From assembly GCA_040766655.1 (NCBI GenBank), contig JAXGQB010000021.1, positions 13,592-77,591 of the forward strand: a DNA stretch of 64,000 bases. The letters run 5' to 3'. The notes beneath the pieces were generated by a model. The model did no database searches. It was not told where the DNA came from and saw only the letters and a program-made list of their open reading frames with translations. This document shows positions 33,370-40,819 of this stretch, in pieces. A program made the translations under genes and the position numbers. The number at the start of each line of letters is the position of its first letter. Position 1 is the first letter of the stretch. Source of the stretch: JALOOB01 sp040766655 (GTDB taxonomy: Bacteria; Chloroflexota; Anaerolineae; CG2-30-64-16).

Positions 33370-34047
33370 ATGTCTACCTGGCTTTCTCTGGTTGTTGGTG
33401 TCATCCTGGGTCTGCTCTTCGGCTGGGGGATCGAGCTGTTCTATCGCCGCCGGCCCCGTCCGTCCTCTGAGGCACCTGACGAGGCGCCCGTAGAGGCGGC
33501 AGTCGAACCGGTGGATTGGCGCGCGGTCTCGGAGCGCGTGGCCGCCGTGCCCGTAGAGGTTGTTGCGCCGGTCGCAGAGGTCCACGAGGTCGCGGCGGAG
33601 GTCCACGAGATCGCTGCCGAAGTGCCTGACGCGGTGGAGGCAGAGGTCCACGAGGTCGCGGCCGAGCTGCCCGATGTAGCGGTCAGGCTGCCCGAGGCTG
33701 CCGTCGAGCTGCCGGATGCAGTGGCCGATCTGCCCGACGTATCGTCCAGGCTGCCGGAAGAGGCCGTCGAGGCGCTGGCGCCCACGGCCGCAGCGCTCGT
33801 GGACGACCTCACCCGCATCGAAGGCATCGGCCCCGTGTACAACCGGCGGCTGCAGGCGGGGGGCATCCCGACGTTTGCGGCGCTGGCCGAAGCCGATCCC
33901 GGGCGGCTGGCAGAGATCATCCAGCCGCAGTCGTGGCAGCGCCTCAACTTCGAGGACTGGATCGAGCAGGCGCGGCTGATCGTGACTGGCGATGAAGAGG
34001 CGCTTCGGGAGCTGCAGGCGCGGCTCTTCAGCAAGAAGAAGTCCTGA
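33370..34047 (+). CDS. Membrane-anchored heptad-repeat protein with a C-terminal helix-hairpin-helix
   Basis: The 225-residue protein starts at MSTWLSLVVGVILGLLFGWG, with GAAAGGACC upstream; an earlier in-frame ATG lacks one. Residues 4-24 are a membrane anchor, followed by a basic stop (FYRRRPR). Residues about 60-135 are nine or so consecutive 7-residue units of the type EVHEVAA, EVHEIAA, ELPDVAV, RLPEAAV, ELPDAVA, DLPDVSS: a strongly amphipathic, acidic helix or coiled coil. The C-terminus (LTRIEGIGPVYNRRLQAGG) is a helix-hairpin-helix of the type found in DUF4332-like and L21-fusion proteins, often with other binding roles than DNA. Its specific function is unknown. Confidence 0.8.
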   Translation: MSTWLSLVVGVILGLLFGWGIELFYRRRPRPSSEAPDEAPVEAAVEPVDWRAVSERVAAVPVEVVAPVAEVHEVAAEVHEIAAEVPDAVEAEVHEVAAELPDVAVRLPEAAVELPDAVADLPDVSSRLPEEAVEALAPTAAALVDDLTRIEGIGPVYNRRLQAGGIPTFAALAEADPGRLAEIIQPQSWQRLNFEDWIEQARLIVTGDEEALRELQARLFSKKKS

Positions 34048-34067
34048 ACGGTCTCCCCGATCCGCGC

Positions 34068-34100
34068 AAAAGGGCCCAGCCTCCACGGCTGGGCCTTTTT
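34068..34100 (+). terminator. Intrinsic terminator of the heptad-repeat protein gene
   Basis: The stem ggcccagcc / ggctgggcc with a 5-nt loop is followed by tttttgtc. Confidence 0.93.
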
Positions 34101-34157
34101 GTCGATGCACAAGGCAAGGGTGTAGGCCCCCTGCCTCCTCCCAGTCTTCACACAATT

Positions 34158-34185
34158 GTTGCATAGACGTCACAGTCCCGTTACG
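34158..34185 (+). promoter_or_regulatory. Three 11-bp-phased repeats upstream of the multicopper oxidase
   Basis: The hexamers GTTGCA (34158), GTCACA (34169) and GTTACG (34180) start exactly 11 bp apart. The last two, with their spacing, form the 17-mer pattern CGTCACAnnnnCGTTAC, which recurs exactly at 40261-40277 in front of the last gene of the same island. Direct repeats with a helical-turn period are the usual binding site of OmpR/CopR-type regulators, and such a regulator is encoded at 38366-39064. A weak -10 (TAGAGT, 34195-34200) follows. Confidence 0.7.
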
Positions 34186-34276
34186 AACTCCCGATAGAGT
34201 GCTTGTCACGTTTCGGAGTGCAGGAACCCGCGTCCTGCCGCCGTTGAATCGGTCAACTACTGTTTGAGAGGCAGAC

Positions 34277-36112
34277 GTGAGAAAACTATCGAGAAGGCAG
34301 TTCTTGTGGGTGACGGGCGCCGCCAGCGCGACCCTGGTCGCGGCGTGCGCGCCTGTTGCACCGCAAACGCCGTTACCGGTCGCGACGAAGGGAGCCGCAC
34401 AAACGGGCGCCGCCACCATGATCCCGACCCAAGCCGGTGGGGTGTCGACTTCTGCTGGCACAGTGCCGGCAGTCGACCTTGAGCTTGCACTGACCGCCCT
34501 GCAGGGAGAGGCCAACGTGCTGCCAGGCCGGCCGACGAAGGTCTGGCGCTATCAGGCGGAAGTGCTGCAGGGTGATCCCGCAGCGGTGCAGGCGGTTGAG
34601 GGCAGCTACCTGGGGCCGATCTTGCGCATGCGCAAGGGTCAGAAGATCCGGGTGCACTTCCGCAACCAACTGCCCGAGCAGAGTATCGTACACTGGCACG
34701 GCATGATGGTGCCGGATCTGATGGACGGCCATCCGCGGACCGCGATCGACCCGGGACAGACCTACACGTACGAGTACGAGGTGCAAAACCGGGCCGGCAC
34801 CTATTGGTTCCATCCCCATCCGCACGGCCTCACGGGCGGCCAGGCGTATCGCGGGCTGGCCGGCCTGATGATTGTCTCCGACGAGGAAGAGGCGGCGGCC
34901 GCCTTGCCGTCTGGTGCGCAAGACCTGCCTGTGGTCATCCAGGACCGCACGTTCGACGCCGACAATCAACTGGTTTACCTGAACGGCGGTGGGGCCATGG
35001 GCGGGATGGGGGGCATGATGGGCGGCATGTTAATGGATCGCATGATGGGCTTCCTCGGCGAGCGAATCCTGGTGAATGGGCAGCCGGACGCCGTCTTCTC
35101 CCTCGCGACGCGTGCCTATCGCCTGCGTGTGCTCAACGGCTCCAACTCGCGCATCTACAAGCTGGCCTGGGGCGACGAGACCCCGCTGACCGTCATCGCT
35201 ACGGACGGTGGGCTGCTCGAGGTGCCCGTACGGAAACCGTACGTGACGCTGGGACCGGGCGAGCGCGTCGAGCTCTGGGCGGATTTCTCGGGCCGTAAGG
35301 TGGGCGACGAGATCATGCTGATGAGCCGGGAGTTCCTGGGCGCGGAGGGCGACACATTAGCCGGCGGGGGCATGGGGTCCATGCACGGCATGGGGTCCAT
35401 GCAAGGCATGGGGGGGATGGGCGGCATGCATGGCATGGAGCATGGCGCGCCTCAGGCCTTATCAACCCAGACCCCTGGCGCGGCCGCCGCCGCGCCGCCC
35501 AACGGCATGGCGCCGCTCAACGGCATGGCGCCGCTCAACGGCATGGCGCCGCTCAACGGCGCCCTGTTCCCGGTCCTGACCGTTCGCATCGAGCGCGCCG
35601 AGCAGGAAACGCTGAAACTGCCAGCGCAGCTATCCTCGGTCGAACGCTACCGGCTCGAAGACGCCAGCAATGGCCAGCAGCCCCGCTCATTCGGCATGTC
35701 GATGCGCAACATGCAGTGGCGCCTGAACGGGCGGGTGTTCGAGATGGAAGGGGTCGCCGAGAACGAGATCGTCCGCCTCGGCGACCTGGAGGCGTGGGAA
35801 TTCGTCAACGAGCAGAATCCCAACGAGATGATGGAGCGGATGGGCATGGCGCATCCTATGCACATCCACGGCGTCCAGTTTCAGGTCGCGCAGCGCGATC
35901 TGCTCGCACCCGAGCTTAAGGCGGGCTTCGAGTCGGTGCGCGAGGGCTATGTTGATGAAGGGTGGAAGGACACGGTTGTGGTCATGCCGGGCGAGCGGGT
36001 GCGCCTCCTTGTCAGGTTCGTGCATCCAGGGCTGTTCATCTACCACTGCCACAACCTGGAACACGAAGACCTGGGCATGATGCGGAACTATCGGGTGGAA
36101 GGGGCAGTCTAG
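34277..36112 (+). CDS. Tat-exported multicopper oxidase with Met-rich insertion (CueO/CopA-like)
   Basis: The 611-residue protein starts with GTG after GAGAGG. The signal RKLSRRQFLWVTGAASATLV is a Tat signal, with a possible lipobox (VAAC). All copper sites are present: IVHWHGMMVP (HWHG 139-142), YWFHPHPHG (H179, H181, H183), HPMHIHGVQFQ (from residue 526) and the type 1 site YHCHNLEHEDLGMM (Cys591). Two Met/Gly-rich stretches (near residues 241-257 and 363-392) resemble the Met-rich region of CueO that binds Cu(I). Four tandem NGMAPL units lie next to it. It probably oxidises Cu(I) outside the membrane. Its neighbours are a copper ATPase and a two-component system. Confidence 0.93.
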   Translation: MRKLSRRQFLWVTGAASATLVAACAPVAPQTPLPVATKGAAQTGAATMIPTQAGGVSTSAGTVPAVDLELALTALQGEANVLPGRPTKVWRYQAEVLQGDPAAVQAVEGSYLGPILRMRKGQKIRVHFRNQLPEQSIVHWHGMMVPDLMDGHPRTAIDPGQTYTYEYEVQNRAGTYWFHPHPHGLTGGQAYRGLAGLMIVSDEEEAAAALPSGAQDLPVVIQDRTFDADNQLVYLNGGGAMGGMGGMMGGMLMDRMMGFLGERILVNGQPDAVFSLATRAYRLRVLNGSNSRIYKLAWGDETPLTVIATDGGLLEVPVRKPYVTLGPGERVELWADFSGRKVGDEIMLMSREFLGAEGDTLAGGGMGSMHGMGSMQGMGGMGGMHGMEHGAPQALSTQTPGAAAAAPPNGMAPLNGMAPLNGMAPLNGALFPVLTVRIERAEQETLKLPAQLSSVERYRLEDASNGQQPRSFGMSMRNMQWRLNGRVFEMEGVAENEIVRLGDLEAWEFVNEQNPNEMMERMGMAHPMHIHGVQFQVAQRDLLAPELKAGFESVREGYVDEGWKDTVVVMPGERVRLLVRFVHPGLFIYHCHNLEHEDLGMMRNYRVEGAV

Positions 36113-36164
36113 ATAGGCAGTCGAACAACTGCAGAGTACCGGCGAGTGAGGGGAGTGAGCTGTG

Positions 36165-38336
36165 ATGGGCGATGGAACGAAGGCGGACGATCAAAAACTG
36201 GAATCGGGTGTTCGAGACGAACATAGCATGATGGACCACTCGCATCATATGATGGCCCAATCAGGTCCGGCTGACGAGCACACTGCGCCTGCAGAGCACG
36301 AGATGGGCGATGACCACGCCGGGCACGGCGCGCACGTGGACCATGCCGGGCACGAGGAGATGTTCCGCCAGCGCTTCTGGGTGTCGCTCATCCTCTCCAT
36401 CCCGGTCCTGCTCTACAGCGAGATGATCCAGAAGTGGCTTGGTTTCACGATGCCCGCCTTCCCCGGCAGTGCGTGGATCGTGCCCGTGCTCTCCGTCGGC
36501 ATCTTCCTTTACGGCGGCCTACCCTTCCTCGGCATGGCCATCCCCGAGCTCCGCAACCGCCAGCCGGGGATGATGACCCTGATCTCGCTGGCCATTTCCG
36601 TCGCGTTCGTGTATAGCCTGGCCGCGCAGTTTCTGCTGAACGGCGACACCTTCTTCTGGGAGCTCGTCACCCTGATCGACATCATGCTGCTCGGTCACTG
36701 GCTCGAAATGCGCAGCGTGCGGCAGGCCTCGGGCGCGCTCGACGCGCTCGCCAAGCTCATGCCAGACACCGCGGAGCGCGAACGTGCGGACGGCGTCACC
36801 GAGGAAGTGCCCGTCAGCCAACTGCGCACCGGCGACATGCTGTTGGTCCGACCTGGGGCCAGCGTGCCGGCCGACGGCGAGGTGGCGCGCGGCGAGTCCG
36901 ACGTCAACGAAGCGATGATTACGGGCGAGTCTCGGCCGGTCAGGAAAGCGCCGGGGGCGAAGGTCATTGCGGGTACGATCAACGGTGACGGAAGCCTGCG
37001 AGTCCGGGTGACGGCGACCGGGGAGCAAACCGCGCTGGCCGGCATCATGCGGCTGGTCGCCGAAGCCCAGACCAGCAAGTCGCGCACGCAGGTGCTGGCC
37101 GACAAGGCTGCTGCCTGGCTCTTCTACGTCGCGCTCGGCGTGGCCCTGCTCACCGCGATCGCCTGGACGATCGCCATCGGCTTCAACGTCGAGGTCGTTG
37201 CCCGCGTCGCCACGGTTCTCGTCATCGCCTGTCCTCATGCACTTGGCTTGGCGATCCCACTCGTCGTGGCCATCACTACGGCGAAGGGCGCCAATAACGG
37301 CATCCTCATACGCGACCGCCTCGCGCTGGAACGCGCGCGCCAGATCGACACCATCATCTTCGACAAGACGGGCACGCTGACCGAGGGCCGGTTCGGCGTC
37401 GTCGGGATGGCTGTCGTCCCGGACTGGACCGAGGAACAGGCTCTCGCTCTGGCGGCTGCAATCGAAGGCGATTCCGAGCACACCATCGCGCGCGGCATTC
37501 GCTTCGCGGCCGGGGAGAAGAAACTGGCGCTGCCCCGGGTGACAGGTTTCGAGGCGCTGCAGGGCCGCGGCGTGCAGGCCAGGTCCGATGGGCGCACCGT
37601 GTATGTGGGCGGGCCGCGGCTGCTCGAGTCGGTCAACGCGAAGGTGCCGCCCGAAATCGGCGCCTTCGAGGCGACCGCCAGCGGCCGAGGTCAGTCGACC
37701 GTGTATCTGCTGTCGGACGACCAGGTGATCGCCGCGTTCGCCCTCGCCGACGTGATCCGGCCCGAGAGCAAGGCTGCCGTCCAGTTGCTCCACGAGATGG
37801 GCGTGCAGGTGGCCATGCTGACCGGCGATGCGGAAGCCGTCGCAAAGTCAGTGTCCGATGAACTCGGCATCGATCAGTACTTCGCGGAGGTGCTGCCCGA
37901 ACACAAGGATCGGAAGGTGCTGGAGTTGCAGCGTCAGGGCCGCAAGGTTGCGATGGTCGGCGACGGCGTGAACGACGCGCCCGCCCTTACCCGCGCGGAC
38001 GTCGGCATTGCCATCGGCTCAGGCACGGATGTGGCGGTGCAGTCGGCCGGCATCATCCTGGTCAAGAGCAACCCGCTGGACGCCGTGAAAGTGATCGAGC
38101 TGAGCCGCGCGAGCTACCGCAAGATGATCCAGAACCTCGTCTGGGCGACCGGCTACAACGTGGTTGCGCTCCCGCTCGCGGCCGGTGTCCTGGCGCCTAT
38201 CGGCATCATCCTGTCGCCAGCGCTCGGCGCGGTCTTCATGTCGCTGAGCACGGTCATCGTGGCGCTCAATGCCCAGCTGCTGCGCGGCCTGAAACTGGGT
38301 GCGGCCCCGCTTGCGCGTTTCGAAAGTGCGGTATAA
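36165..38336 (+). CDS. copB: Copper-exporting P-type ATPase, CopB type (CPH motif)
   Basis: The 723-residue protein starts at the ATG of MGDGTKADDQ; a GTG directly before it is possible. The N-terminal 65 residues are His/Met/Asp-rich (MMDHSHHMM, DDHAGHGAHVDHAGHEE), replacing the usual CxxC metal domains. The transport site is VLVIACPHALG (CPH 356-358), which defines the CopB group (Cu+/Cu2+/Ag+ export). The phosphorylated Asp400 is in IIFDKTGTLTEGR, the actuator has MITGESRPV, and the P-domain ends in MVGDGVNDAPALTRADVG. It pumps copper out of the cytoplasm next to the oxidase that detoxifies it outside. The gap to the oxidase gene is 52 bp, so they form an operon. Confidence 0.94.
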   Translation: MGDGTKADDQKLESGVRDEHSMMDHSHHMMAQSGPADEHTAPAEHEMGDDHAGHGAHVDHAGHEEMFRQRFWVSLILSIPVLLYSEMIQKWLGFTMPAFPGSAWIVPVLSVGIFLYGGLPFLGMAIPELRNRQPGMMTLISLAISVAFVYSLAAQFLLNGDTFFWELVTLIDIMLLGHWLEMRSVRQASGALDALAKLMPDTAERERADGVTEEVPVSQLRTGDMLLVRPGASVPADGEVARGESDVNEAMITGESRPVRKAPGAKVIAGTINGDGSLRVRVTATGEQTALAGIMRLVAEAQTSKSRTQVLADKAAAWLFYVALGVALLTAIAWTIAIGFNVEVVARVATVLVIACPHALGLAIPLVVAITTAKGANNGILIRDRLALERARQIDTIIFDKTGTLTEGRFGVVGMAVVPDWTEEQALALAAAIEGDSEHTIARGIRFAAGEKKLALPRVTGFEALQGRGVQARSDGRTVYVGGPRLLESVNAKVPPEIGAFEATASGRGQSTVYLLSDDQVIAAFALADVIRPESKAAVQLLHEMGVQVAMLTGDAEAVAKSVSDELGIDQYFAEVLPEHKDRKVLELQRQGRKVAMVGDGVNDAPALTRADVGIAIGSGTDVAVQSAGIILVKSNPLDAVKVIELSRASYRKMIQNLVWATGYNVVALPLAAGVLAPIGIILSPALGAVFMSLSTVIVALNAQLLRGLKLGAAPLARFESAV

Positions 38337-38365
38337 CCTGAGCGGCATCGGAGTAGCGAGCCGTG

Positions 38366-39064
38366 ATGACCGAATCTAAAATCCTGGTCGTGGACGACGA
38401 GCCGGGCATCGTCAGCAATGTGCGGGCCTATCTGGAGCGCGAGGGCTACGCGGTCCAGACGGCACAGGACGGCGCCTCGGCGCTGCGGCTGGCGCGCTCC
38501 TTCAGCCCGGACCTTGTCGTGCTGGATATCATGCTGCCGGGCATCGACGGCCTCGAGGTTCTGCGGCAGCTGCGGCAGGAATCGGCGGTCTATGTGCTAC
38601 TGTTGACTGCGCGGACGGAAGAGATGGATAAGGTCATTGGCCTGACCGTCGGCGCAGACGACTATCTGACGAAGCCGTTCAGTCCGCGTGAGCTGGTTGC
38701 CCGCGTGAAGGCGATCCTGCGCCGGGGCCGGGGCGCGGCGGAGCAGACCGCCGCTGCGACGCTGACCTTCGGTGACCTGCGCATCGACCCGGCTGCTCAT
38801 CGAGCCTGGAAGGGGGACGCAGCCGTCGACTTGACCGCAATCGAGTTCAGCCTGCTGTATGCTCTGGCCAAACACCAGGGCCGGGTGCTGAGCCGCGAGC
38901 AATTGATCGAGCAGGTTTGGGGCTACGACTACTACGGCGATGACCGGGTGGTCGACGTGCACCTGGGGCGGCTGCGGAAGAAGATCGAGGACAACCCGGA
39001 GCACCCGCAATTGGTGGTCACAGTGCGCGGCGTGGGTTATCGCTTCGAAGGAGTCTCCTCGTGA
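38366..39064 (+). CDS. OmpR/PhoB-type response regulator, probable copper responder
   Basis: The 232-residue protein starts at MTESKILVVDDEPGIVS (a GTG lies directly before). The receiver domain has the acidic pocket DDE (10-12), the phospho-acceptor Asp54 in VVLDIMLPGIDG, and Lys in DDYLTKPFSPRE. The C-terminal winged helix is complete (LTAIEFSLLYALAKHQGRVL, WGYDYYGDDRVVDVHLGRLR, VRGVGYRFEG). Its gene overlaps the sensor kinase gene by 4 bp and follows the copper ATPase, so it most likely controls this island through the phased repeats at 34158 and 40251. Confidence 0.93.
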   Translation: MTESKILVVDDEPGIVSNVRAYLEREGYAVQTAQDGASALRLARSFSPDLVVLDIMLPGIDGLEVLRQLRQESAVYVLLLTARTEEMDKVIGLTVGADDYLTKPFSPRELVARVKAILRRGRGAAEQTAAATLTFGDLRIDPAAHRAWKGDAAVDLTAIEFSLLYALAKHQGRVLSREQLIEQVWGYDYYGDDRVVDVHLGRLRKKIEDNPEHPQLVVTVRGVGYRFEGVSS

Positions 39065-40194
39065 AGGGCGACAGCGCCCAGCCCACCCTGCGGCAACGCC
39101 TGGGTTTGCGGCTGTTTCTCTCCTACCTGATCGTCGTCTTGGTCGGCGGCGCGGTGATGGTCGGCACCGCCTGGCTGCTGGCGCCAACTTCGGTGGGCAG
39201 GCACGCGGAGGCCATGCGAACTGCCATGGGCGGCACCTTGGGGGACGATCCCGCGCTGATCGCGGACGTCTATCGCGCGTTTACTGACGGCGTGATGGAG
39301 GTCGTCGTCTTCGCGGCCGGCGCGGCCATCCTGGCTGCGCTCCTCATCAGCGTCATCACAGCGCGCCGGATCGTGACCCCGATCCGGGCCATGACGGCAG
39401 CCAGCCAGCGCATCGCGGGCGGCGACTACGGGCAGCGGGTGCCCGTGCCGGGCGCTGATGAACTCGGCGCGCTCGCAGGGTCGTTCAACCTCATGGCAGA
39501 AACCCTGGACCAAACGGAACGCCGTCGCCTGGAGCTGATCGGCGACGTGGCGCACGAGCTGCGCACGCCGCTCGCCACCATCCGGTCCAGCATGGAGGGG
39601 TTAATCGACGGCGTCTTGCCCGCGGAACCTGAGACGTACGCGGGGATCGAGCGCGAGGCCATGCGGCTCCAGCGCCTCGTGGGAGACCTGGAGGAACTGT
39701 CCCGCGCCGAGGCGGGGCAGATCTCCCTGGAACGCCAGCGGGTCTCGTTGCAGGAACCGCTGATGGTGGCCATGAAGCGCTTGCAGAGCCAATTCGAGGA
39801 CAAACAGGTCAGCCTCGAGCTCGCGCCTGCCGACCCTGATCTCTTCGTAAGGGTCGATTTCAATCGCATCCTGCAGGTGCTGACCAACCTGCTCGGCAAC
39901 GCCCTTCAGCACACCTCGCCCGGCGGCCGCGTGATCCTGAGTGTGCGGCGCGACGGCAACAGCGCGCGGGTGTCGGTGTCCGACACGGGCGCCGGCATTG
40001 GACCAGAGCATCTGCCCCACGTCTTCGAGCGCTTCTACCGGGTCGACAAATCGCGCTCGCGCGCGGGCGGCGGCAGCGGCATCGGACTCACGATCTCCAG
40101 GCACCTTGTCGAAGCCCATGGCGGCCAGATTTGGGCTGCCAGTGACGGCCTCGGGCGGGGCAGCACGTTCACGTTCAGGCTGCCGCTGGACTGA
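39061..40194 (+). CDS. Sensor histidine kinase, probable copper sensor
   Basis: The 377-residue kinase starts with GTG overlapping the regulator stop by 4 bp. Two membrane helices (about 19-40 and 80-101) flank a short extracytoplasmic loop of about 40 residues (RHAEAMRTAMGGTLGDDPAL), which has one His and two Met that might bind metal. HAMP follows (ARRIVTPIRAMTAASQRIAG), then the dimerisation box with His165 in GDVAHELRTPLATIR. The ATP domain has N-box LTNLLGNALQHTSPGG, G1 VSDTGAGIGPEHL, F-box FERFYRVDKSRSR and G2 GGSGIGLTISRHLV. It pairs with the regulator upstream. Confidence 0.92.
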   Translation: MKGDSAQPTLRQRLGLRLFLSYLIVVLVGGAVMVGTAWLLAPTSVGRHAEAMRTAMGGTLGDDPALIADVYRAFTDGVMEVVVFAAGAAILAALLISVITARRIVTPIRAMTAASQRIAGGDYGQRVPVPGADELGALAGSFNLMAETLDQTERRRLELIGDVAHELRTPLATIRSSMEGLIDGVLPAEPETYAGIEREAMRLQRLVGDLEELSRAEAGQISLERQRVSLQEPLMVAMKRLQSQFEDKQVSLELAPADPDLFVRVDFNRILQVLTNLLGNALQHTSPGGRVILSVRRDGNSARVSVSDTGAGIGPEHLPHVFERFYRVDKSRSRAGGGSGIGLTISRHLVEAHGGQIWAASDGLGRGSTFTFRLPLD

Positions 40195-40250
40195 CACGCC
40201 TCTCAGCAGCTCCGGTAAGCCACCACTGCCGGTCGAGCAGATGGCCGGCA

Positions 40251-40324
40251 GTCACCAAAGCGTCACAAAAACGTTACACTTGCTTCAACAATCCTTTACG
40301 CAGCACTCGTACAATGTGTATAGT
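40251..40324 (+). promoter_or_regulatory. Second array of 11-bp-phased repeats, with a promoter, upstream of the SHOCT gene
   Basis: GTCACC (40251), GTCACA (40262) and GTTACA (40273) start 11 bp apart; the core cgtcacaaaaacgttac matches the site at 34168-34184 at every conserved position. A promoter follows: TTTACG (40295-40300), an 18-bp spacer and TATAGT (40319-40324). The array lies about 20 bp above the -35 box, a position typical of activation. Confidence 0.72.
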
Positions 40325-40346
40325 TGGGGGCCGAGAGGTGACACTG

Positions 40347-40694
40347 ATGAATGTCTATGGACATGGTTGGGGCATGATGGTGGGAATGTTCCTGTTTTGG
40401 GCCCTCGTGCTAGGCGCCGGGTTGTGGCTGCTGGCACGCCTGTTTCCGACTGCGTGGACAGCTCAAGCGCAGGAGCATGACGGCCCCGCTGTGGTAACGG
40501 ACCCGGCGCTGCAGGTGGTTCGCCAGCGCTATGCCAGCGGCGAGATTTCGAAGAGCGAGTACGAGGAAGTGCTCCGGACGTTGGAACGAACGACACTGGA
40601 CGTGGACGCGAGCCCACGCGAGGTGCCAGACGCTCGAGCAGGCCGCCATGACCATCGCCTGAATCAAGAAACCAAGGCGCGTAAGCCTGGTTGA
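40347..40694 (+). CDS. Small SHOCT-domain membrane protein
   Basis: The 115-residue protein starts at MNVYGHGWGMMVGMFLFWAL, with GAGAGGTGA upstream. One membrane helix (about 8-30) is preceded by a short Met/His stretch. A SHOCT domain follows (LQVVRQRYASGEISKSEYEE, VLRTLERT), the short helical tail found in many small membrane proteins. It is often found beside copper resistance genes. It has its own promoter with the repeats shared with the oxidase, so it is the second target of the island's regulator. Its biochemical role is unknown. Confidence 0.82.
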   Translation: MNVYGHGWGMMVGMFLFWALVLGAGLWLLARLFPTAWTAQAQEHDGPAVVTDPALQVVRQRYASGEISKSEYEEVLRTLERTTLDVDASPREVPDARAGRHDHRLNQETKARKPG

Positions 40695-40724
40695 CAGGAC
40701 CGTGGCGTTGAAACCATATAAGAA

Positions 40725-40799
40725 ACCGCCGGGTGCGACATCGCACGTCCGGCGGTGTGGGAGGGCGGGGGCCGCGCGGCCCCCGCCCTCCCGATTTTC
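40725..40799. terminator. Two strong hairpins between convergent genes
   Basis: Hairpin 1 is accgccgg-gtgcga / tcgcac-gt-ccggcggt (40725-40756). Hairpin 2 has a 15-bp perfect stem gggagggcgggggcc / ggcccccgccctccc with loop gcgc (40759-40792), followed by cgattttcc. They probably act as the terminator of the SHOCT gene and of the opposite-strand gene ending at 40820. Confidence 0.8.
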
Positions 40800-40819
40800 C
40801 GATCGATCAGCGCCTTACC

